In this document: piece by piece, positions 6,843-11,295 of the stretch
Position numbering within the stretch: position 1 is the stretch's first letter
Layout: each line of letters begins with the position of its first letter
From: JAUXEH01 sp965602945
GTDB lineage: Bacteria > Acidobacteriota > Aminicenantia > Aminicenantales > Aminicenantaceae
Reading direction: 5' to 3'
Assembly: GCA_965602945.1 (NCBI GenBank)
Contig: CBFDBC010000122.1
Span: forward strand, 1-11,295
Length of the DNA stretch: 11,295 bases
The notes under the pieces: generated by a model
What the model was told of the DNA's origin: nothing
The model's database searches: none
The model's input: the letters and a program-made list of their open reading frames with translations, nothing else
Program-made: the position numbers and the translations under genes

Positions 6843-7659
6843 AATACAAAAAGTCAGGGATCTTCTGCTCGAGCCGCTCGACCTCTGCCAGTATCTTGTC
6901 CCTCCTCACCAGGAGGCGCTCGATCTCCTTTTTCGTCAGATAATCTCCGACGGTATCCTTAATCGAATCGTAGTCCAGGGAGGCCAGCCTTTCCACAAAT
7001 GCCGACGGCAGGGATCTGATGGGCTCCCCCCCACTTCCCTTTTTCGGTTTGTGGAAGAGATCCTTCGAGCTGCTGAAGGCACGGGAATGATCGATGAGGT
7101 ACATGCGCCAGTCATCGGTAACGATCATGTCGCCCTCGTTGCGGTCCTTGTTCGCCAGCAGGTTGTCCCAGGTCCTGCGTAAAAACAGGGCCTTATAGAA
7201 AGAATTGCGCTGTCCGGCATCGGAAGGGAGGCTTGTGTTACTAGCTTTCAGCTCCCGGTACACCGTGCCCTCCATCTGCAGGCTTATGGCTCCCCTGTCA
7301 TTCCGGAATCTTTTTTCGACATATGGAGGAAGCATGTTCAGGCCCAGGAGCTTGTCCAGTTCATAGGCCGCGATCTCGCGCCTCCATTCGTCCGAATATC
7401 CCTCCGGTCTGCCTGTCACATTTTTCCACCAGCCCCAGCACTCCACCCCATCCTTGCCGAGGCGCAGCTGATGCGGTCTCGAGACGGCCAGCGACTTTGG
7501 CAAAGGCTGGCTGCCCTTCAGGATCGCGGCCTCTGCCAGGAACTTCTCCCACTTGGGCCGTTCCGCTAGTTCTTCATCCGTCAGTTGAGCCGAAAGGCTC
7601 GGATTCAAAATCAGAAAAAGCGCCAGACAAGCACCTAGAAGAACAAATCTTTTCCGCAT
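6841..7659 (-). CDS. exported protein with atypical-kinase (HipA / PI3K-like / FAM20-like) motifs
   Basis: A protein of 272 aa from the ATG complementary to 7657-7659, preceded by GGAGGGGCGGAG. A longer reading from an ATG at 7698 would place the signal peptide internally and begin at the predicted transcription start, so it is rejected. Residues 1-24 are a signal peptide (MRKRF..., hydrophobic core, SLSA|QL). The core has an order seen in atypical kinases: a Lys in WGWWKN (Lys79), a helix REIAAYELDKLLGL with Glu95, the VPP-like strand LPPYVEKRF, then D-R-N-E-G-D (Asp172-Asp177) and LIDHSRAF (Asp190). These match the ATP-anchoring Lys, the helix-C Glu, the catalytic D-R-x-x-x-N segment and the metal-binding Asp of that fold. 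At the usual Asn, Asp177 is present. Phosphotransfer, substrate and even activity are unproven. The gene has its own promoter and converges with the MBL gene. Confidence 0.7.
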   Translation of the reverse strand: MRKRFVLLGACLALFLILNPSLSAQLTDEELAERPKWEKFLAEAAILKGSQPLPKSLAVSRPHQLRLGKDGVECWGWWKNVTGRPEGYSDEWRREIAAYELDKLLGLNMLPPYVEKRFRNDRGAISLQMEGTVYRELKASNTSLPSDAGQRNSFYKALFLRRTWDNLLANKDRNEGDMIVTDDWRMYLIDHSRAFSSSKDLFHKPKKGSGGEPIRSLPSAFVERLASLDYDSIKDTVGDYLTKKEIERLLVRRDKILAEVERLEQKIPDFLY

Positions 7660-7703
7660 CTCCGCCCCTCCATAAACAAAGGAATTAGGAAAATCCATCT
7701 CTC

Positions 7704-7738
7704 ATTATATAATCTATGTCGCAGCCTAGCCGTGTCAA
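7704..7738 (-). promoter_or_regulatory. sigma70-type promoter of the kinase-like gene
   Basis: On the minus strand a perfect TTGACA -35 box (complement of 7733-7738) is followed by 16 nt and TAGATT (complement of 7711-7716, 4 of 6). A perfect TATAAT (complement of 7704-7709) lies just downstream but is 23 nt from the -35. Either -10 puts the transcript start near 7697-7705, about 40 nt before the chosen start codon at 7659. Confidence 0.6.
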
Positions 7739-7908
7739 ATCAAAATTTATTGGCAAAAGCATTTGCGAAACCGTGTTTATCCGTCGATTATTCGATCAGT
7801 CGGGTTAGCTGAAGAGGAAGCCGTCCGGAAATACAACGTACATTGACCTCGTATCGGCTTGTGTGATAGATGCTATACCATAATCGATCACATTCAGGAG
7901 GGGTATTC

Positions 7909-9612
7909 ATGAGACATCTCCGATGGTTCGGGCCTGCACTGGCTCTGATATTCTTGGTTTCCGGGCTGGCCACGGGAGGCCAGGACCTTATCTACTGGGG
8001 TGACGATGTTCCAGAGAAATGGAACGGCGAGTGGCCCAAGAAATTTCAGACCATTCCGGAAAAAACGGACTTCAAGAAGACGACCTCGAGCTATGAAATA
8101 CTCGAGTTCATCGATGTGCTGAAATGGAACTCAGAAAACGTTCACGTTTTCACCATGTTCATCAGTGAGCTGCGGCGCCAGTGCCCGGTCGTTGTTTTGT
8201 CTAATCCCAGGGTCACGTCCCCCCAGGAAGCGAGGAAGTCGGGGAAGCCCGTGATCTACCTGCAGGGGAACATCCACCCCCCGGAGGCCGAAGGCAAGGA
8301 AGCCCTACTTTTGGTCATGCGGGACATCCTCCTGGGAGACAAGAGACACCTGCTCGACGACCAGATCATCATCTGCTGCCCGAATTTCAATGTGGACGGC
8401 AACGACACCTGGGGGCTGAGGGACGGCACTCCCCACATCATCGGGACACGCCAGAACGCGAGGGGATACGACCTCAACCGCGACGCCATCAAGCTGGAGA
8501 CCACCAATGTGCAGGGCCTCTACCGGACGGTGCTCAACCGTTGGGACCCGGTCCTGGTCTTCGACGCCCATGCCATGGGGCGCGTGCAGCACGGCTATGC
8601 CATCGTGTATGCCACTTCCACAGTGCCGGCCGCCCATCCCGGCCCCCGCGGATACGTCTGGGACACGCTGTTCCCAGCCATGCGCAGATCCATACGGGAG
8701 AACTTCCGGATCGAAACCTTCAGCCACTGCCTGTTCCCGCGTAACCAATGGCCTCCCAAAGTCTGGAGCCACGATCTGGCCTACTGGACGACCGAGGGGA
8801 AATTCGTCACGGCCGCCTACGGACTGCGCAACCGCATGTCGATCCTGGTGGAGACGCCCGGCGACCCCACCTTCGAGCGCAAGATCTATGCACACTATGC
8901 CCTGGTTTCGGAGCTGCTGGAATATACCAACCGTCACGGCCGGGAGATGCGGGAGGTGTGCCGGGCCGCGGATCAGGAGGTCGTCGAGAAGATCAGGGCA
9001 CGTGCTTCTTCACGGCAGCTGAAAAACTACGTGGCCGGCAGATACGAATCCTGGGGCAAGATCGACCTGCTGGCCTATCCGGAGAACGCGTATGAATACA
9101 TCCCCGGGACCAGCGTGCAGCGGAAAAAACCCGGCACTCTGGAGGGACCTCCCCAGACCATCACGGGCGTGGAACACCTGACCAAACCCGTGGGTACGAG
9201 GGAGGCGACCGTTCCCCGAGGCTACCTTATCCCTGCGGGTCTGGATCACATCGTGGAAAAACTGAGGCTCCAAAACATCGAGGTTAAGATCCTGAAGAAG
9301 CCCATCACGGTCACGGGCGAGGAGTTTGCCGTCGATGAGATCATCCCTGTACAGCGCGGCGGCTATGCCATGACGGACCTCAAAGGAGAGTTCGTACGAT
9401 TCGAATCCAGGACCTTCCCTGCCGGGACATACATGATCGACCTGGCCCAGCCCCATGCCAACCTGGCCTTCTACTGCCTGGAGCCGGAAGTCGGAGACGG
9501 TCTGCCGGGCTGGGGTTTTTTCAATGATGCTCTCAAGAACCGCGAGGCCGGGAAAGAGAGGGTGACCTACCCGGTGTATAAGTATTTCGAGGTGATCGAG
9601 GGCCCAAGATAA
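7909..9612 (+). CDS. exported M14-family zinc carboxypeptidase
   Basis: A protein of 567 aa. The ATG at 7909 is chosen because AGGAGG lies at 7896-7901 and the signal peptide (residues 1-24, MRHLRW plus a hydrophobic core) follows at once; an upstream in-frame ATG at 7870 would add 13 polar residues. Zinc-carboxypeptidase landmarks appear in order: H123-P-P-E126 (in GNIHPPEAEGKEA) and His221 (in FDAHAM) as zinc ligands, D188-L-N-R191 for binding the substrate carboxylate, and Glu315 in SILVETPGD as the likely catalytic Glu. The catalytic domain takes about residues 55-345. The last ~200 residues form a beta-rich region I cannot assign. M14 enzymes trim C-terminal residues or act on peptidoglycan peptides. 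The upstream region has a TTGACC (7843) and an extended-type TGCTATACC (7871-7879), but no properly spaced promoter pair. It converges with the GNAT gene, 28 nt apart. Confidence 0.88.
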   Translation: MRHLRWFGPALALIFLVSGLATGGQDLIYWGDDVPEKWNGEWPKKFQTIPEKTDFKKTTSSYEILEFIDVLKWNSENVHVFTMFISELRRQCPVVVLSNPRVTSPQEARKSGKPVIYLQGNIHPPEAEGKEALLLVMRDILLGDKRHLLDDQIIICCPNFNVDGNDTWGLRDGTPHIIGTRQNARGYDLNRDAIKLETTNVQGLYRTVLNRWDPVLVFDAHAMGRVQHGYAIVYATSTVPAAHPGPRGYVWDTLFPAMRRSIRENFRIETFSHCLFPRNQWPPKVWSHDLAYWTTEGKFVTAAYGLRNRMSILVETPGDPTFERKIYAHYALVSELLEYTNRHGREMREVCRAADQEVVEKIRARASSRQLKNYVAGRYESWGKIDLLAYPENAYEYIPGTSVQRKKPGTLEGPPQTITGVEHLTKPVGTREATVPRGYLIPAGLDHIVEKLRLQNIEVKILKKPITVTGEEFAVDEIIPVQRGGYAMTDLKGEFVRFESRTFPAGTYMIDLAQPHANLAFYCLEPEVGDGLPGWGFFNDALKNREAGKERVTYPVYKYFEVIEGPR

Positions 9613-9640
9613 TCCGAGGGCCGATCTTTAGCTCAACCTA

Positions 9641-10225
9641 TCAGCGATGCTTGACCCAGTCAGAATCCATACAGGCCTGCTCCAGCTCCTTCCAGAAATC
9701 CTGCATTTCACAGGCCATGAGGACCATGTCCTGGGTGGCGCCGGTGAGGTCGTGGAGATAATCCGGGACCATCAGTTCCTCCCGGAATCCCAGCTTGCGG
9801 CAGATGTGGCGCGCGGCGATCTGGGGCCGCAGCATGCGTGTGACCAGCAGCTCGACGTCCTTTTCCAGGGCCATGAGGTAGAGCTCGCGCATCATGACCA
9901 GCCCCAGCCCTTTGCGCCGGAAATCCCGGCCAACGATGACCCTGATCTCGCCGTGGTGTTTGCGCCAGGCGTCCGGGAAAATCTCCAGCGCCCCTGTGGC
10001 CACGATTTTATCGTTCTCGAGGGCACATCTCCGAAACAGGAAGTCACCTTCCGAGACCTCAAGCCGCTTTGTGATCACATCCCGGTCGGTCACGTCCACG
10101 CGCAGATATCGGCGGTCCTCCTCCGGCAGTACCAGATAGAAATCCATCAGAAGATCCAGGTCATCCAGGGTTTGATCCCGTATCAGGACTTTGGTTCCGT
10201 CTTTTAGTGTTTCGGCTTTTTCCAT
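9641..10225 (-). CDS. GNAT-family N-acetyltransferase
   Basis: A protein of 194 aa from the ATG complementary to 10223-10225, with an AAGGAGCT SD just upstream. A longer frame reaching 10345 has no SD and runs through the promoter, so it is rejected. The acetyl-CoA-binding motif A is clear: V-I-V-G-R-D-F-R-R-K-G-L-G (96-108), with R103-x-x-G106-x-G108 followed by the helix LVMMRELYLMAL. The C-terminal part carries the GNAT motif B-like segment AARHICRKLGFREE (137-150). There is no signal peptide, so it is cytoplasmic. Members acetylate amines on small molecules, protein N-termini or lysines; the acceptor here is unknown. The N-terminal ~15 residues (TLKDGTKVLIRD) are typical of GNATs that accompany stress or lysine-acetylation roles, but that is weak. 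Promoter and dyad lie upstream at 10308-10342. Confidence 0.9.
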   Translation of the reverse strand: MEKAETLKDGTKVLIRDQTLDDLDLLMDFYLVLPEEDRRYLRVDVTDRDVITKRLEVSEGDFLFRRCALENDKIVATGALEIFPDAWRKHHGEIRVIVGRDFRRKGLGLVMMRELYLMALEKDVELLVTRMLRPQIAARHICRKLGFREELMVPDYLHDLTGATQDMVLMACEMQDFWKELEQACMDSDWVKHR

Positions 10226-10307
10226 AGGCAGCTCCTTTCGTGTATTTATGAGTCCGGGCAGAAAGCAGGGCCGCCAAATATGATGGGTTATGGGGCTACC
10301 TAATATA

Positions 10308-10336
10308 AACATAAGAATTTCAACCGGATTAGTCAA
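10308..10336 (-). promoter_or_regulatory. sigma70-type promoter of the GNAT gene
   Basis: On the minus strand TTGACT (complement of 10331-10336, 5 of 6) is followed by exactly 17 nt and TATGTT (complement of 10308-10313, 4 of 6). Transcription would begin near 10301, giving a leader of about 75 nt. The -35 box lies inside the centre of the dyad at 10324-10342. Confidence 0.55.
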
Positions 10337-10342
10337 ATCCGG
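10324..10342. promoter_or_regulatory. candidate operator dyad CCGGATT-N5-AATCCGG (second copy)
   Basis: CCGGATT (10324-10330) and AATCCGG (10336-10342) are perfect 7-bp inverted arms around AGTCA. The -35 box of the GNAT promoter lies within the dyad, so a bound protein would block RNA polymerase. The inner arms are identical to the dyad at 4693-4707 and share the same 5-nt spacing. Read on the minus strand, 12 of the 14 arm bases agree between the two sites. A repressor site is inferred; no regulator gene is in the window. Confidence 0.45.
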
Positions 10343-10387
10343 CATGGAATCTCAGGCACAGTCTACTGATTGGTTTTGCCCCGGCTC

Positions 10388-10421
10388 TTTACTCAGGCTC
10401 CAAATTGAGCTAGCATAAAAT
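10388..10421 (+). promoter_or_regulatory. possible promoter of the TPR lipoprotein gene
   Basis: TTTACT (10388-10393) and TAGCAT (10411-10416) are 17 nt apart and match consensus at 4 of 6 each. A better -10, TAAAAT (10416-10421), overlaps the second box but has no well-placed -35. The AT-rich patch about 35 nt before the start codon fits a promoter; the exact boxes are uncertain. Confidence 0.35.
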
Positions 10422-10454
10422 CTAGAGAATGAGAGGGTCGATAGGGAGGCCAGA

Positions 10455-11225
10455 ATGAAGATACGAATCATAACCGGAATCGTGATGTGTGCCCTTTTGT
10501 TTTCCTGCGCATCCGAACAGACGAAACTGCAGAGGTCACGCGAAAAAGATCCCAAGTACCAGTACGATGTCGGCACAGTCTATCTGGGAAACAGCAGAGC
10601 CGATGACGCGATCAGCCATTTCAGCAGCAGCATGCGGCTGGACCCCAACTTCTTCCTCGCATACAACGGCATCGGCCTGGCATACATGATGAAAGGTCAG
10701 TTCGACATCGCGGAAAAGTACTTCCTGAAATGTCTGGAGGTCAAGCCGGATTTTACTGAAGCACGCAACAACCTGGGCATGGTCTATCAGGAAACAGAGC
10801 AGTTGGACAAAGCCGAGCGCCAGTTCCGCATTGCATCCGAGGACATGACCTACAGCTCACGCCATCTGGCTTATTACAATCTGGCCCGGCTGTACTACCT
10901 GCAGGAGAAGGATCAGGAGGCATTGGACTGTGTCCAGACCGCCGTGAAGATGAGAACTGAATTCGGCCTGGGGTACCACCTGCAGGGCGTACTGTATAAC
11001 AAACGGGGCCAGTATGAGGACGCCATAAACAGTTACAAACTGGCCCAGAAGATCATCCGCGATGATGTGAACCTCAATTACAGCCTGGGAGAGGCATACT
11101 TCAACAACAAACAGATGGCCATGGCGCAACGGATCTTCGAGGAGATCTACCCAAATGTCACCGATGCGGAAATGAAGACGAAGATCGATGAGTATCTGAA
11201 GGCGATCAAGAAGCTCAGCGACTGA
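10455..11225 (+). CDS. TPR-repeat lipoprotein, PilF/PilW-like
   Basis: A protein of 256 aa starting at the ATG at 10455, with AGGGAGG at 10443-10449. Residues 1-18 form a lipoprotein signal: MKIRI, hydrophobic stretch, then L-F-S-C with the lipidated Cys18. Ser20 and Glu21 follow, without an inner-membrane retention Asp at +2, so outer-membrane anchoring is likely. From residue ~35 to ~240 there are about six tetratricopeptide repeats, for example 35-68, 69-102, 103-136, 139-170, 173-206 and 207-240. Each has the W/Y-x-x-[LIG]-G-x-x-[YF] and A-x-x-x-[YF]-x-x-[AC] spacing. Length, lipobox and TPR layout fit PilF/PilW, which in type IV pilus systems helps assemble the secretin. No pilus gene is visible nearby, so a general TPR adaptor lipoprotein is the alternative. 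Confidence 0.8.
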   Translation: MKIRIITGIVMCALLFSCASEQTKLQRSREKDPKYQYDVGTVYLGNSRADDAISHFSSSMRLDPNFFLAYNGIGLAYMMKGQFDIAEKYFLKCLEVKPDFTEARNNLGMVYQETEQLDKAERQFRIASEDMTYSSRHLAYYNLARLYYLQEKDQEALDCVQTAVKMRTEFGLGYHLQGVLYNKRGQYEDAINSYKLAQKIIRDDVNLNYSLGEAYFNNKQMAMAQRIFEEIYPNVTDAEMKTKIDEYLKAIKKLSD

Positions 11226-11295
11226 ATCAATTCCAATTCGAAATCACCGGGCTCGCCTAGCCTCAGAAATCCAATCCGCTGTTTATCCCACGATG

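Noticed and set aside
7861..7892. TGTGAT (7862-7867) and ATCACA (7887-7892), resembling CRP half-sites upstream of the M14 gene
   Set aside because: The arms are 19 nt apart rather than the 6-8 nt needed for a CRP-type dimer, and 6-bp arms at free spacing arise easily by chance.
9594..9626. Hairpin GATCG...CGATC with inner GCCC/GGGC after the M14 gene, followed by TTTA
   Set aside because: The stem has a 3-nt bulge and a 12-nt loop and the T-run is only three bases; too weak to call a terminator.
9647..10207. Open frame of 186 codons on the plus strand
   Set aside because: Antisense to the GNAT gene, whose acetyl-CoA motif and SD are clear; the plus-strand product has no recognisable domain.
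11226..11295. Last 70 bases of the window
   Set aside because: No frame with a start signal, no strong hairpin and no recognisable promoter; only a 4-bp GGCT/AGCC stem near 11250.

Overview
The window holds ten protein-coding genes, one of them cut by the left edge. I see no RNA gene, CRISPR array or insertion sequence. The DNA is GC-rich and densely coding, and strong Shine-Dalgarno (SD) sequences (aggagg-type) precede most starts. The gene types are an alpha-L-fucosidase, a large BNR-propeller protein, a secreted beta-lactamase-fold hydrolase, an M28 peptidase with a C-terminal Fn3-like domain, an M14 carboxypeptidase and a PilF-like TPR lipoprotein. This mix suggests a heterotrophic, protein- and glycan-degrading bacterium of the Acidobacteriota / Candidatus Aminicenantes kind. 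That placement is inference from gene content; no marker gene is present.

Layout. 1-489 (+) is the end of a GH29 fucosidase, followed by a perfect 16-bp hairpin (499-535). A clear sigma70-type promoter (551-579) then drives an exported Asp-box propeller protein (612-3302) and, 21 nt downstream, a 65-aa charged protein of unknown function (3324-3521). A serine beta-lactamase-like hydrolase runs the other way (3555-4625, -). Its 195-bp upstream region is shared with a rightward pair, an M28 aminopeptidase-like protein and a metallo-beta-lactamase-fold hydrolase (4821-6839), separated by only 6 nt. A leftward exported protein with atypical-kinase motifs (6841-7659, -) ends 1 nt from that pair and has its own promoter (7704-7738). 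An M14 carboxypeptidase (7909-9612, +) and a GNAT acetyltransferase (9641-10225, -) converge. A TPR lipoprotein (10455-11225, +) diverges from the acetyltransferase gene. The last 70 bases show no gene.

How they work together. Six of the ten products carry a signal peptide or lipobox, so the stretch is mainly a set of envelope or exported hydrolases acting on peptides and glycans. Strands alternate often and promoters are separate, so it is not one operon. The only likely co-transcribed pairs are propeller + 65-aa protein and M28 + MBL.

The least explained items are the exported kinase-like protein, the 65-aa protein, the perfect GGGGACGGACC palindrome, and a dyad of form GGATT-N5-AATCC found in two divergent promoter regions (4693-4707 and 10326-10340). 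I found no convincing new multi-gene defence or mobile system.
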